From assembly GCF_013466425.1 (NCBI RefSeq), contig NZ_CP059165.1, positions 1,364,001 through 1,428,000 of the forward strand: a stretch of 64,000 nucleotides of DNA. The letters are read 5' to 3'. Shown in pieces: positions 1-9,079 of this stretch. Under the pieces are notes generated by a model. The model saw only the letters and a list, made by a program, of their open reading frames with translations, was not told where the DNA came from and ran no database searches. This DNA is from Mycobacterium vicinigordonae (lineage in GTDB: Bacteria; Actinomycetota; Actinomycetes; Mycobacteriales; Mycobacteriaceae). Numbering within the stretch: the first letter of the stretch is position 1; every line of letters begins with the position of its first letter. Made by a program: the position numbers and the translations under genes.

Positions 1-74
1 CATCGTGCCAGTTGGAGTGGCAGTTCTCGGCAAAAGTACGTACGCGTGTCAAATAGCCCTGCGCAAACGTACGA

Positions 75-90
75 CCCCCCCACAGGGGGG
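75..90. terminator. GC hairpin, possible terminator of an upstream gene
   Basis: Six C residues, an ACA loop and six G residues, followed by ATTT. The stem could end transcription entering from the left, but there is no real T-run and the upstream gene lies outside the window. The rest of positions 1-181 holds nothing else I can support. Confidence 0.3.
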
Positions 91-181
91 ATTTACGCGT
101 TCCTACCGATGATTGGTGCCTCGGTAAATAGGAAAGTCGATGCAGCCAAGATTTGGCCGCAATTTTCCGAAGGACCCAGAC

Positions 182-331
182 ATGAAGCACCTGATTCGCG
201 CTGCCTCGACTCTCGGCCGCACCGCCGACCTGTACGTGTACCGCAACCGGCCGCAGATCCGGACCGACCACGCGGCCCGTTACGCATTTCTCGAGAGCTC
301 TTCGATGGCGCGCGCAATGGATCGGCTCTAG
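182..331 (+). CDS. Small hypothetical protein, 49 aa
   Basis: This short frame opens with ATG (MKHLIRAAS) preceded by a GAAGGA ribosome-binding sequence. Almost every codon ends in G or C, the normal coding signature of this genome, so I regard it as a real small gene. The product is basic, with no membrane segment and no domain I recognise. An upstream in-frame ATG at 140 exists, but its codons are poor. It lies 26 nt before a second small frame at 358 that also has a good ribosome-binding site, so the two may be co-transcribed. Function unknown. Confidence 0.45.
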   Translation: MKHLIRAASTLGRTADLYVYRNRPQIRTDHAARYAFLESSSMARAMDRL

Positions 332-357
332 CGGACCAGCCGCACCCGGAGGGTGCC

Positions 358-837
358 ATGACCGACATCGACTTTGCCCTGGGCTGGGAGTTCATCGACC
401 TCGAGGAGGGCGTGCCCCGGCAGTTACGGTTTCGGACCGAATGGACTCCTTCAGGCGACGGTGAGTCAGTCGACATCACCGGCCAGCTCGTCGCCGTCGT
501 CGCCGACAGCAGTCGCCACGACCTAGGCCATGCCATCCCGATCAGCCAGCCCGGTGTCCTTCATGCCCACGTCGAACAAGCCCTCGTCGGGTGGCAGACC
601 TGGGCGATGATAGGCAGCACCAGGGTCAACCTCGACCAAATTCGCCGGCGCATCTCGTCGGCAGGCCTTGCCCCTAGCGAGGCACTCCCAAGCCGCGGCT
701 CAGTAGGATCGGGCGGTTCCACCGCGCAGCCCAGTAGGGGAGCCAGCCGCAATGCTGCCGCAGCGAATCCGCTCCGACGAGGCCGACCTCGTCACCCTGC
801 CCGACGGGCGCGTGCTGGCCTGTCTGGACTGGGGTGA
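358..837 (+). CDS. Hypothetical protein, doubtful 3' end
   Basis: ATG at 358 follows a strong GGAGGG site. The first roughly 105 codons (starting MTDIDFALGWEF) have high third-position GC and look coding. After about position 670 the codon quality falls, and the frame runs 86 nt into the start of the hydrolase gene at 752 as Arg/Ala-rich, low-quality sequence. The natural stop may have been lost, or a frameshift near 660-710 may have removed it, because a TAG lies in the next frame near 708. No domain is recognised. I trust the N-terminal 100 residues and not the tail. Confidence 0.4.
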   Translation: MTDIDFALGWEFIDLEEGVPRQLRFRTEWTPSGDGESVDITGQLVAVVADSSRHDLGHAIPISQPGVLHAHVEQALVGWQTWAMIGSTRVNLDQIRRRISSAGLAPSEALPSRGSVGSGGSTAQPSRGASRNAAAANPLRRGRPRHPARRARAGLSGLG

Positions 838-1651
838 GCCGGCCGGCTATCCGGCGTTCTACTTTCATGGCACTCCGAGTTGCCGCTTGGAGGCCGTATT
901 CGCCGACGCCGCCGCCCGCCGACACGGATTCCGGTTGATCGCCGTCGATCGTCCCGGCTTCGGGCGTTCCACCTTTCAGCGTGGCCGCCGGTTCCGCGAC
1001 TGGCCCGCCGATGTGTGTGCGCTGGCCGATGCCCTGGACTTGACCACGTTCGGCGTGCTGGGGCATTCGGGGGCCGGACCGCATCTGTTTGCCTGCGGCG
1101 CGTTCATCCCGCACTCTCGGTTGACATTCATTGGCGCGCTCGGGCCGTGGGGGCCATTGGTGACGCCGGAGATCATGCACGGTCTCAGCGGCGCCGACCG
1201 GCTCTACGCGCGGCTGGCGCGTTTTGGACCGGGGGCGTTTCATGCTGCCTATGTCCCGTTCGGCTGGGGCGCGAGATACGCACCCGGATTCTTTGCCAAG
1301 GTGGTGACGGTATCGCTGCCCGATACCGACCTGCAGCACGTACGCGATGAGCTGTTCCTGCGGCACTTTCGTGCCATCCAGCTCGAGGCGTTCCGGCAGG
1401 GTGGTCGCGGTGGGGCGCACGAGACGTTCCTCGAATACCGGCCGTGGGGATTCGGGGTCGACGAGGTCTCCGTGCCCACCCACATCTGGCAGGGCGACCG
1501 GGACACCTTCATCCCGCGCGTTATCGGTGAATATCTCCAACGCGTCGTCCCCGACGTCGACCTGAACTGGGCCCGTGGAAAAGGGCACTTCAACATCGAG
1601 GACTGGGACGCGGTACTGGCGGCGTGCGCCGCCGACGTCGGACTTGGATAG
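752..1651 (+). CDS. Alpha/beta-fold hydrolase (Rv3312c-like)
   Basis: A 299-aa alpha/beta hydrolase. The nucleophile elbow GHSGAG places the catalytic Ser at about residue 106. The acid is probably Asp249 in QGDRDTF, and the His is His279 in KGHF. An HGTP oxyanion motif lies near residue 39. There is no signal peptide, so it is probably cytoplasmic. Length and sequence resemble the M. tuberculosis Rv3312c family as I remember it; the substrate is unknown. The ATG at 752 has GGAG about 10 nt upstream. It faces the Rv3311-like gene across a 180-bp gap (1652-1831) in which I see no supported gene. Confidence 0.85.
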   Translation: MLPQRIRSDEADLVTLPDGRVLACLDWGEPAGYPAFYFHGTPSCRLEAVFADAAARRHGFRLIAVDRPGFGRSTFQRGRRFRDWPADVCALADALDLTTFGVLGHSGAGPHLFACGAFIPHSRLTFIGALGPWGPLVTPEIMHGLSGADRLYARLARFGPGAFHAAYVPFGWGARYAPGFFAKVVTVSLPDTDLQHVRDELFLRHFRAIQLEAFRQGGRGGAHETFLEYRPWGFGVDEVSVPTHIWQGDRDTFIPRVIGEYLQRVVPDVDLNWARGKGHFNIEDWDAVLAACAADVGLG

Positions 1652-1831
1652 TTAGCCCGCCCGATTCGGCAATCACGTGGTGCGTCGCCGGGTAGTGGTC
1701 GGCCGTCGCCAGGCGGGCCGGCGGCGGTTTGGCGGCCTCGGCGGTTGTGGTTGTGTCGGTGGCGACGCGGGTGACGCGGATGCGGCGGCGACGGGCCACC
1801 AAGGCGCAGCGCTCTGCCCAGGTTATAACCG

Positions 1832-3148
1832 CTACTCGCGTCGCAACCGGCTCTCGACGAACGCCTCCAGCTTCTCCCACGCCCGCACCGCGGCGGAATA
1901 CGGGCCGTCGGGTTTGCTCACCGAATCCGGCTCCAACACATAGGCGATCAACTTGCCTAGCGGCTTGCTGGTCTCCAGCGCCTTGTCGACGGTGCTCTCC
2001 TCCGAGTAGTCGCCGATGTCACGGAGCAGTTCAACGGCCAGGTCAAGCTGCTCGCGGTCCACTGCCTCGGGGCCGTCGGTGAAGTCGTCGGCCAGCCCGC
2101 TGAGTACGTAGACATTCTCGTCGGTGATGTCGACCTTCAGCGAGCCGTCGGTCGCGGCGGTGCGGATGTCGTCGTAGGTGCTCAGATCCGACAGGTCGTG
2201 GTCGTGCTCGTCGGCGAGGTAGCGCGCCAGCGCCCGCTCGGAGCTGAACACGCTGATCCGGCCGTTGCGGCCCAGGAAGATCGGACGGTCGTCGAAGTAG
2301 CAGCGCAACGTGTAGAACGTGCCCGAACTCGTCATGATGCGGATCGGGTCGATGCCCACCTGCGCCCAGAAGTCCTCGTCGCTGCCCAGCACGACGGTGT
2401 CGCCCGCGGCGCGGCCTTCCTCGTTCTCTTCCTCGCCGTCCTCGGCGGACTCGTCGGCTTCGTCGGCCGTATCGCCTTCCGCCGCGGCCTCGTCGTCTTT
2501 CTCGTCGGCTTCGTCGGCCGACTCTTCCTCGGGTTCCTCGGGTTCTTCGATCTCCTCTTCGAGTTCTTCGGCAGCTTTGGCCGACAGGTCCTCGTCGACC
2601 TCGGGGCCCACGACGATGTCGTCGAGGGCCTTGAGCACGTCGTCCCAGCTGCGGGCGATCACCTCGGCGATCGCCTCCCAGCGTTTGCGGCCGGCCTTAC
2701 CGGTGAAGTTGTCGATCCCGCCGGACACCGTGCCCAGATTCGGGTTGCCGTTGAAGAATTTCGAGATCGCCGGCAATTCGCATACCGAGCCGATCGACGA
2801 CACGATCGCCAGCGCGCCGGCCAGCGCCTTCACCGATTCCTCGGTCGGCTTATCGGCCACCAACTCCTCGACGGCGACCAGGTCGAAACGCTTGTCCTCG
2901 GCGGGCTCGAACTTGCGGGCGTGTGTCTCGGTGATGCCCTGCCAGCCCGGGTGGTCGGTCAGGTCATTGTCGTCGTTGCTGCGCACGAACGCGACCAGGT
3001 CCGAAACGTTCTCAAAGGCGTACAGGTCGTCGTCCTTGCCCAGGAACGCCTCCCATTCATCCCCGGAGTCGCGCCAGCGCGGCGCCCACAGCGTGTAAAG
3101 GTCGCCCTCGGACAGGCTCAGGCGGATGGGCACGAGGTCAGCAGCCAT
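1832..3148 (-). CDS. Conserved mycobacterial protein with acidic insert (Rv3311-like)
   Basis: A 438-aa protein starting MAADLVPIRL. An alternative GTG/ATG three codons upstream is possible, but this start matches the family as remembered. Two globular-looking halves flank a strongly acidic, low-complexity stretch of about 60 residues encoded near 2410-2600, rich in Glu, Asp and Ala. It has no signal peptide, membrane segment or recognised enzyme motif. It lies 33 nt downstream of sapM on the same strand, the same arrangement as sapM-Rv3311 in M. tuberculosis, so the two are probably co-transcribed. Function unknown; the acidic linker suggests a disordered tether or a binding surface. Confidence 0.8.
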   Translation of the reverse strand: MAADLVPIRLSLSEGDLYTLWAPRWRDSGDEWEAFLGKDDDLYAFENVSDLVAFVRSNDDNDLTDHPGWQGITETHARKFEPAEDKRFDLVAVEELVADKPTEESVKALAGALAIVSSIGSVCELPAISKFFNGNPNLGTVSGGIDNFTGKAGRKRWEAIAEVIARSWDDVLKALDDIVVGPEVDEDLSAKAAEELEEEIEEPEEPEEESADEADEKDDEAAAEGDTADEADESAEDGEEENEEGRAAGDTVVLGSDEDFWAQVGIDPIRIMTSSGTFYTLRCYFDDRPIFLGRNGRISVFSSERALARYLADEHDHDLSDLSTYDDIRTAATDGSLKVDITDENVYVLSGLADDFTDGPEAVDREQLDLAVELLRDIGDYSEESTVDKALETSKPLGKLIAYVLEPDSVSKPDGPYSAAVRAWEKLEAFVESRLRRE

Positions 3149-3181
3149 GCGGCACACAATAGCGACCCGCTGCGTCGGCGC

Positions 3182-4045
3182 TTATCCGCCCCAAATAGTC
3201 GCGATCGGGGCAGCATTGGCCGCTAAACCCGTTTTGGGCAGTCCGTACATCTCCTCCAGGGTGGCCAGCACGTTGTAGTGGCTGATGGTCTCGTTGTAGC
3301 TGCCGGGCTGGATGTGAGCGCCGTAGAACACCGTCGGGATCTGGTTGCGCTGGCCGCCGTCGTCCTCGTCCCACGTCACGATCAGCAGACTGTTATTAGC
3401 CCTGGCCCAGTTGGCGTACGCCGACATCCGGCTGTTCAGCCAGGCATCGCCCTGGGCAATTGACCCGTCGTGCATGTTGTTGTCGTTGTTCGGGATGACG
3501 AACGATACGGTGGGCAGCGACGCATAGTTGGCCGGCTGCGGGAAGGCCGAGAACGGCACCGACACCCCCGGCGGCACATTGCTGAAGTTGACCCACGGCA
3601 CGTGCTTGCGCGCATACTTGCCCGCGCTGCAGGCCGTCGAACCCACCGCCGGAAGGTCTTCCGAATAGCCCCCGAAGGTGCGGCCCGCGGCCAGCAGTTC
3701 GGTCGCCAGATTCGGCTGGGCGCCGACCTCGACCGGGCAGCTGTCCTTCTTCAACCCGAACGTGCTGCCGGCGAACAGCGCCAGATAGTTGGGCTCGCTG
3801 GGATGGGTCTCGGCGAACGACTGCGCCATCATCGCCCCGCCGGCGGCCAGCGCGTTGATAAACGGCGCTGCCTGATTGCCGATGATATTGGCCTGAGAGC
3901 GGTTCTCTTCCACCACGATCACCACGTGCGCGTAGGTCGGCAGGACGGCCGCCGCCAACGCTGACCGAGGTGTCGGCAGCACGACTGCACCCACTGCCGT
4001 CAGGGCGCAAAATGCCCTGATCAGATGCCTTTTCAGCCGCCGCAT
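3182..4045 (-). CDS. sapM: Secreted acid phosphatase SapM
   Basis: A 287-aa protein with an N-terminal signal peptide: Arg/Lys-rich start (MRRLKRHL), hydrophobic core to about residue 25, then SALA. The mature part has the phosphoesterase-like blocks [31 protein letters not shown] and WDEDDGG, which closely follow M. tuberculosis SapM. SapM is a secreted phosphatase reported to remove phosphate from host phosphatidylinositol 3-phosphate and block phagosome maturation. The ATG at 4045 is supported by a TATACT -10 box six bases upstream, a leaderless arrangement. The Rv3311-like gene follows on the same strand; upp diverges from the other side. Confidence 0.93.
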   Translation of the reverse strand: MRRLKRHLIRAFCALTAVGAVVLPTPRSALAAAVLPTYAHVVIVVEENRSQANIIGNQAAPFINALAAGGAMMAQSFAETHPSEPNYLALFAGSTFGLKKDSCPVEVGAQPNLATELLAAGRTFGGYSEDLPAVGSTACSAGKYARKHVPWVNFSNVPPGVSVPFSAFPQPANYASLPTVSFVIPNNDNNMHDGSIAQGDAWLNSRMSAYANWARANNSLLIVTWDEDDGGQRNQIPTVFYGAHIQPGSYNETISHYNVLATLEEMYGLPKTGLAANAAPIATIWGG

Positions 4046-4051
4046 GCCGGG

Positions 4052-4057
4052 AGTATA
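4052..4057 (-). promoter_or_regulatory. TATACT -10 box, leaderless promoter of sapM
   Basis: On the minus strand TATACT is followed by six bases and then the sapM ATG. The transcript would therefore begin at or next to the start codon. No Shine-Dalgarno sequence is present, which agrees with leaderless translation. Confidence 0.5.
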
Positions 4058-4122
4058 TGGGGCGGTCGCAGCACCCAAAGGGACTCGATCACGCGTGTCA
4101 GCGGGCCTGAACCGGATTGTTA

Positions 4123-4130
4123 TATAAGGT
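4123..4130 (+). promoter_or_regulatory. -10 box / start region of upp
   Basis: TATAAGGT lies 8 bases before the GTG of upp. It can be read as a TANNNT -10 element of a leaderless message (TAAGGT, 8 nt to GTG) or as an AAGG ribosome-binding site. Either reading supports GTG 4139. Confidence 0.4.
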
Positions 4131-4138
4131 CACTCCCC

Positions 4139-4762
4139 GTGGAGGTGCACGTCGTTGACCACCCGCTGGCGGCGGTCCGGCTGACCGCGCTGCGCGACGA
4201 GCGCGCCGACAACGCCACCTTCCGGGCAGCGCTGCGGGAGTTGACGCTGATGCTGGTCTACGAAGCGACCCGGGACGCGGGGATCGAGCCGGTGTCGATC
4301 CGTACGCCCCTGACCGCGACGACGGGTGCGCAGCTGACCGAGCTGCCGCTGCTGGTTCCGGTGCTGCGGGCCGGGCTGGGCATGGTTGACGCCGCGCTGG
4401 CGGCACTGCCGGGCGCCGCCGTCGGGTTCGTCGGGGTGGCCCGCAACGAACAGACCCACCAGCCCGAGCCGTACCTTGCGTCGCTGCCCGAGGACCTGTC
4501 TGCGCAGCCCGCGGTGATCCTGGACCCGATGCTGGCCACCGGGGGATCGATGACACACACTGTGCGTCTGCTGCAGGAGCGCGGCGCGACGAGCATCACC
4601 GCGTTGTGCGTGGTGGCGGCGCCGGAGGGCATCGCCGCGTTGCGGGAGGCGGCGCCGGGCGCGCGGTTGTTCACCGCGGCCGTCGACGACGGACTCAACG
4701 AGATCGCCTACATCGTGCCCGGACTCGGCGACGCCGGCGACCGTCAATTCGGGCCGCGCTGA
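4139..4762 (+). CDS. upp: Uracil phosphoribosyltransferase
   Basis: Converts uracil and PRPP to UMP in pyrimidine salvage, in the cytoplasm. The GTG start gives [10 protein letters not shown] and 207 aa, the usual mycobacterial Upp length; the open frame extends upstream, but that part is not Upp-like. Visible motifs are [10 protein letters not shown], the PRPP-binding loop [13 protein letters not shown] (Asp129) and the uracil-binding C-terminal region [12 protein letters not shown]. It is divergent from sapM and convergent with pmmB, whose stop codon lies only 4 nt away. Neighbouring deoD makes this a nucleobase/nucleoside salvage neighbourhood. Confidence 0.95.
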   Translation: MEVHVVDHPLAAVRLTALRDERADNATFRAALRELTLMLVYEATRDAGIEPVSIRTPLTATTGAQLTELPLLVPVLRAGLGMVDAALAALPGAAVGFVGVARNEQTHQPEPYLASLPEDLSAQPAVILDPMLATGGSMTHTVRLLQERGATSITALCVVAAPEGIAALREAAPGARLFTAAVDDGLNEIAYIVPGLGDAGDRQFGPR

Positions 4763-4766
4763 TCGG

Positions 4767-6329
4767 TCACCAGTGCGCGATCTCGGCTTTCAGCTGGTCG
4801 CGCAGCTCTTTGGCGCGCTGCCGAGCGGTGCTTAAATCTTCTGTCGGTTTGCAGCGAATCTCCAAGTAGCACTTCAGCTTTGGTTCGGTTCCCGACGGCC
4901 GCACCACCACCCTGGCCGAGGTATTTTGGTCGCCTCCAGCGTAGATCAGGGCGTCGTCGCTGTCGGTGACTCTCATCGGGAGGCCGGCCAGTCGGGCCGG
5001 CGGTGCCTGGCGCAGTCGTCGCATCACAGCGGCGGCTTCTTCGGCGTTGGCGACCCGGCGCGACACCGCGCCGACCTCGTGCACGCCGTAACGGCGGGCC
5101 AGGTCGTCGAGCGCGTCGAGCACGGTGCGGCCCCGCTGCTGCAGCGAAACCACCAGGTCGCAGCACAGCACCGCCGCACTGATACCGTCCTTATCCCGCA
5201 CCGCGGCCGGGTCGACACAGTGCCCGATCGCCTCTTCGTAGGCGTAGACCAGGCTTCCGGGGTGCTCGCCGTCAGCGCGGGCCAGCCACTTGAACCCGGT
5301 GGGTGTCTCGACGTGCATCGCGCCGTGATGGTGAGCGATCGCGGCAAGCATGCGCGAGGACACCACCGTGCTGGCCACCGTGCGCCTACCCGTTGCCGGC
5401 TGCGAAAGGATGTAATCGCCTAGCAGCCAACCGGTTTCGTCGCCGGACAGCATTCGCCAACCGGATCCCGTCGGTATGCCGACGGCGCACCGGTCGGCAT
5501 CGGGATCCAGCGCGATCGCGATGTCGGCGTCGACGTCGGCGGCCAGGGTCAACAGCGCGTCGGTAGCCCCTGGCTCCTCCGGGTTGGGAAAGTCGACCGT
5601 GGGGAAATCGGGGTCCGGCGTGAATTGCGTTGTGACCGTGTGCACGTCGTCGAAACCGGCCCGACGCAGCGTCTGCACGGCAACCGCGCCACCCACCCCG
5701 TGCATGGGAGTCAATGCCACCCGCAGCCCGCCGGCGCCGCGGCGTACCCCCGCCGCGCGACGGATGTACCGCTCCAGCAGGTCGGTCTCGGCGGGTTGCA
5801 CTGGGATGCGCGGGATTTCGTCGGCAGGAGGAGCCGCGGGGATCGCGGCCTCGATCTGTCGGTCGGTCGGGGAAACGATCTGCAGGCCGCCCTGCAGATA
5901 GACCTTGTAACCATTGTCGGTCGCGGGGTTGTGTGAGGCCGTAATCTGAATCCCAGCGACCGCGCCGGTCGCGCGCACCGCGAAGGCGACTACCGGCGTA
6001 GGCACCGGTCCCGGGTATAGCAGCACTGAAAACCCTTGGGCAGCAAGCGCTTCGGCGGCAGCAGTGGCGAACATGGCCGAACCGTGCCGGGCGTCGCGTC
6101 CGACGATTACCGAGCCCGCACCGATTACCTGCGCCAAAGCCCAGGTGGCCCGCAACACCACCGCGATGTTCATCGCGTCCGGACCGCCCCGCACCGGCCC
6201 GCGCAGGCCCGCAGTGCCAAAGGTCAACGGACGCGCGAACCGGGCGGCCAGTTCGTGCAGATCCAGCGCCGCCAGCTCGGCGGCCGTCGTGGGGTCGGGG
6301 TCGTGGGCGATCCAGTCCTCGGGCCTCAC
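4767..6329 (-). CDS. pmmB: Phosphomannomutase/phosphoglucomutase PmmB
   Basis: A 520-aa alpha-D-phosphohexomutase. The phosphoserine loop TASHNP has Ser132. The Mg-binding loop DPDADR covers residues 275-280. A sugar-binding TPTGFKW block and the phosphate-binding C-terminal GTEPKLKCY motif are also present. It interconverts hexose 1- and 6-phosphates; the exact sugar preference (glucose, mannose or pentose) cannot be read from sequence. The GTG start overlaps the deoD stop as GTGA, so deoD-pmmB form a coupled operon. Such a mutase can channel the sugar 1-phosphate released by the purine nucleoside phosphorylase, which fits the pairing. Confidence 0.93.
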   Translation of the reverse strand: MRPEDWIAHDPDPTTAAELAALDLHELAARFARPLTFGTAGLRGPVRGGPDAMNIAVVLRATWALAQVIGAGSVIVGRDARHGSAMFATAAAEALAAQGFSVLLYPGPVPTPVVAFAVRATGAVAGIQITASHNPATDNGYKVYLQGGLQIVSPTDRQIEAAIPAAPPADEIPRIPVQPAETDLLERYIRRAAGVRRGAGGLRVALTPMHGVGGAVAVQTLRRAGFDDVHTVTTQFTPDPDFPTVDFPNPEEPGATDALLTLAADVDADIAIALDPDADRCAVGIPTGSGWRMLSGDETGWLLGDYILSQPATGRRTVASTVVSSRMLAAIAHHHGAMHVETPTGFKWLARADGEHPGSLVYAYEEAIGHCVDPAAVRDKDGISAAVLCCDLVVSLQQRGRTVLDALDDLARRYGVHEVGAVSRRVANAEEAAAVMRRLRQAPPARLAGLPMRVTDSDDALIYAGGDQNTSARVVVRPSGTEPKLKCYLEIRCKPTEDLSTARQRAKELRDQLKAEIAHW

Positions 6330-7135
6330 TGGAACCGGGCGATCACGTCAGCAAGCAGCGACCCCATCGCGGCGGCGGACGCGGCCCCCGTGGCAAGCAC
6401 CTCGGCGTGGCTCAGCGGCTGGCCGGTGATGCCGGCGGCCAGGTTCGTCACCAAAGAAACTGCTAGCACCTCGGCGCCGGCCGCCCGGGCAGCGATCGTC
6501 TCGTGCACCGTCGACATGCCCACCAGGTCGGCGCCCAGCGTCTGCAGCATCCGGATCTCGGCCGGCGTCTCGTAGTGCGGCCCGGGCAGCGCGGCGTAAA
6601 CGCCTTCGGCCAGTTCCGCGTCACTCTCGCGGGCCAACGCGCGTAACCGCGGCGAATACGCGTCGGTCAGATCGACGAATTGCGCCCCCACCAGCGGAGA
6701 GCGCGCGGTCAGGTTCAAGTGGTCGCTGATCAGCACCGGCTGACCGACCCGCAGGTCCGCACGCAGCCCGCCCGCGGCGTTGGTAAGCACCACGATCCGT
6801 GCCCCCGCCGCGCACGCCGTCCGGACTGGATGTACCACGTGCTGCAGGTCATAGCCCTCGTAGGCGTGAATCCGCCCGGCCAGCACCAGCACCCGGTGCG
6901 CGCCGACCGGCACCGACAGCAGCTCACCGAGGTGCCCGGCCGCGGCGGGTGGGGCAAATCCGGGGACGTCGGCCTGCGCCAGCACCGCGGTCGGGGAGCC
7001 CAGCGCGGCCACCGCGGGTGACCACCCCGACCCCAGGACCACGGCGACGTCGTGCCTGCCGATGCCGGTGCGTTCGGCGACGACGGCGGCCGCGCGCGCC
7101 GCCATCTCGTCGGGGTGGGGCGCCACGTTGGTCAC
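6326..7135 (-). CDS. deoD: Purine nucleoside phosphorylase
   Basis: A 269-aa trimeric-type purine nucleoside phosphorylase that cleaves inosine/guanosine with phosphate. Motifs seen are VVLGSGWSP near the start, [41 protein letters not shown] and [11 protein letters not shown] chose GTG 7135 ([10 protein letters not shown]), which gives the family length; on its strand TAGGCT plus 8 nt precedes it, a leaderless promoter layout. The open frame continues upstream, but that region is the 5' end of the divergent cutinase gene. Its stop overlaps the pmmB start. Confidence 0.93.
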   Translation of the reverse strand: MTNVAPHPDEMAARAAAVVAERTGIGRHDVAVVLGSGWSPAVAALGSPTAVLAQADVPGFAPPAAAGHLGELLSVPVGAHRVLVLAGRIHAYEGYDLQHVVHPVRTACAAGARIVVLTNAAGGLRADLRVGQPVLISDHLNLTARSPLVGAQFVDLTDAYSPRLRALARESDAELAEGVYAALPGPHYETPAEIRMLQTLGADLVGMSTVHETIAARAAGAEVLAVSLVTNLAAGITGQPLSHAEVLATGAASAAAMGSLLADVIARFQ

Positions 7136-7181
7136 ATTGGGCGAGCCTAGCTCGTCGCGCCCCCGAAACTGCGGGTGTGTG

Positions 7182-7859
7182 ATGATCGGCCCTGTGAGAC
7201 TTCGTAAATCGCCTCCTGCCGTGGTGGCCGCCGTCGTGTTCGCAGCCTTCGCAGCGCTCGGGATCGTGCCGCTGCCCAAAGCGACCGCCGACGACTGCCC
7301 GGACGTCGAACTCGTCTTCGCCCGCGGAACCGCTGAACCGCCTGGCATGGGGCGCGTTGGCGACGCGCTGATGGCAGCGCTCGGCCCCGCACTGGGTGGC
7401 CGCAGTCTGGGCGCCTACCCGGTCAACTATGCGGCCAGCTACAACTTCCTGACCACGGGCGATGCAGCCAACGACGCAGGCAGTCACATTGCCTGGATGG
7501 CAGAGCAATGCCCCAACACCCGGATCGCGCTCGGCGGCTTCTCGCAAGGCGCTGCCGCGATATCGATGCTGGCCGGTGTGCCGCCGCTGGGCGAGCGGAT
7601 CGGTACCTTCGGCTCGGCTCCACCGCTGGACCCCGCGCTGGTCGGCCGCGTTGCTGCGGTCGCGGTGTTCGGCAATCCAGGCAACCGGTTCGGCACCCCG
7701 CTGTCGACGGCGGGAGCGTTCGCCGGCCGCGCGATCGACCTGTGTAGCGAGGGCGATCCGGTCTGCGTCGTCGGCGGTCGTGACCGTGAGGCGCATCATG
7801 CCTACGAGGTACCGCCCTGGCCCGGGCAGGCGGCACAGTTCATCGCCGCACGGGTGTGA
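7182..7859 (+). CDS. Secreted cutinase-family esterase (CULP-like)
   Basis: 225 aa with a signal peptide (MIGPVRLRK, hydrophobic core to about residue 30). The serine hydrolase triad of the cutinase family is visible: Ser121 in GGFSQGA, Asp192 in SEGDPVC and His206 in EAHHAY. Four Cys (39, 110, 188, 195) sit where the family makes two disulfides. It would hydrolyse short ester or phospholipid bonds outside the cell. As I recall, M. tuberculosis has no gene here between deoD and amiB1, so this is an insertion relative to that genome. A second possible start is the GTG at 7194. Confidence 0.88.
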   Translation: MIGPVRLRKSPPAVVAAVVFAAFAALGIVPLPKATADDCPDVELVFARGTAEPPGMGRVGDALMAALGPALGGRSLGAYPVNYAASYNFLTTGDAANDAGSHIAWMAEQCPNTRIALGGFSQGAAAISMLAGVPPLGERIGTFGSAPPLDPALVGRVAAVAVFGNPGNRFGTPLSTAGAFAGRAIDLCSEGDPVCVVGGRDREAHHAYEVPPWPGQAAQFIAARV

Positions 7860-7900
7860 CGGGCGCTCGGCATCCCAGGCGGCGGTGAGATACTGCGAAG

Positions 7901-9079
7901 ATGCCCGTAGCACTGGACCGCGTCGAAGATCTGGTGCGACGGCGTGGCAGTGACCTGATAGAGCTGTCCCACGCCATCCACGCCGAACCCGAGGTGGCGT
8001 TCGCCGAACACCGCAGCTGCGCCAAGGCCAAAGAGCTGGTGGCCCAGCGCGGTTTTGCGATCACCCCGGTTGCGGGTCTGGACACGGCGTTTCGCGCCGA
8101 CTACGGCAGCGGGCCGCTGGTCGTTGGGGTGTGCGCCGAATACGACGCACTGCCCGAGATCGGCCACGCCTGCGGCCACAACATCATCGCGTCCACCGGG
8201 GTGGGGACCGCGCTGGCGCTGGCCGAAGTCGCCGACGAACTCGGCCTGACGGTGGCCCTGCTGGGCACCCCGGCCGAGGAGTCCGGCGGCGGCAAGGCGC
8301 TGATGCTGCGGGCCGGAACGTTCGACGACGTCGCACTTTCCGTGATGGCGCATCCCGGACCCACCGACATCGCCGGCGCGCGGTCGCTGGCGCTGACCGA
8401 AGTCACCGTGCACTACCGGGGCAAAGAATCGCACGCCGCCGTCGCACCGCATCTGGGGATCAACGCCGCCGACGCAGTGACCGTCGCGCAGGTGGCGATC
8501 GGGGTGCTGCGCCAGCAGCTGGCGCCCGGCCAGCTCGTGCACGGCATCGTCACCGACGGCGGCCAGGCGGTCAACGTGATTCCCGGGCAGGCAACACTGC
8601 AGTACGCGATGCGCGCGATCGAGTCCGATTCGCTGCGTGAGCTCGAGGGCAGGGTGTACGCGTGCTTCGCCGCCGCGGCGCTGGCCGCTGGCTGCGAATA
8701 CGAGATCGACCCGGCCGGGCCGGGTTATGCCGAGCTGAAGCCCGATCAATGGATGGTCGACGTTTTTCGTGAGGAGATGCGCCGGCTGGGCCGCGAGCCG
8801 CTGGCCGCCGCGGTGGAGGTGGGCCTGCCGATGGGCAGCACCGACATGGGCAACCTGACACAGGTGATGCCCGGTATACATCCGGTGATCGGCGTCGACG
8901 CCGGCGGGGCCACGGTGCACCAGCGCGCCTTCGCTGCGGCGGCCGCCGGGCCCAGCGCCGACCGGGCCGTGATCGACGGAGCGATCATGCTGGCACGCAC
9001 GGTCGTCGCGCTGGCCTGCGAGCCCGACCAGCGGGATCGGGTGCTGACCGCGCAGGAACGTCGAGGGTCGCTCGGATGA
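7901..9079 (+). CDS. amiB1: M20-family amidohydrolase AmiB1
   Basis: A 392-aa zinc amidohydrolase/peptidase of the M20 (aminoacylase/carboxypeptidase) family. Metal-site motifs include EYDALPEIGHACGHN and the TPAEESGG block carrying the catalytic Glu. The dimerisation (lid) domain follows, and MGSTDMG lies in the C-terminal part. No signal peptide. The substrate, an N-acyl amino acid or small peptide, is unknown. The ATG at 7901 begins the conserved frame. The gene overlaps amiA1 by ATGA, so the two are translated together; the paralogous pairing is as in M. tuberculosis Rv3306c-Rv3305c. Confidence 0.92.
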   Translation: MPVALDRVEDLVRRRGSDLIELSHAIHAEPEVAFAEHRSCAKAKELVAQRGFAITPVAGLDTAFRADYGSGPLVVGVCAEYDALPEIGHACGHNIIASTGVGTALALAEVADELGLTVALLGTPAEESGGGKALMLRAGTFDDVALSVMAHPGPTDIAGARSLALTEVTVHYRGKESHAAVAPHLGINAADAVTVAQVAIGVLRQQLAPGQLVHGIVTDGGQAVNVIPGQATLQYAMRAIESDSLRELEGRVYACFAAAALAAGCEYEIDPAGPGYAELKPDQWMVDVFREEMRRLGREPLAAAVEVGLPMGSTDMGNLTQVMPGIHPVIGVDAGGATVHQRAFAAAAAGPSADRAVIDGAIMLARTVVALACEPDQRDRVLTAQERRGSLG

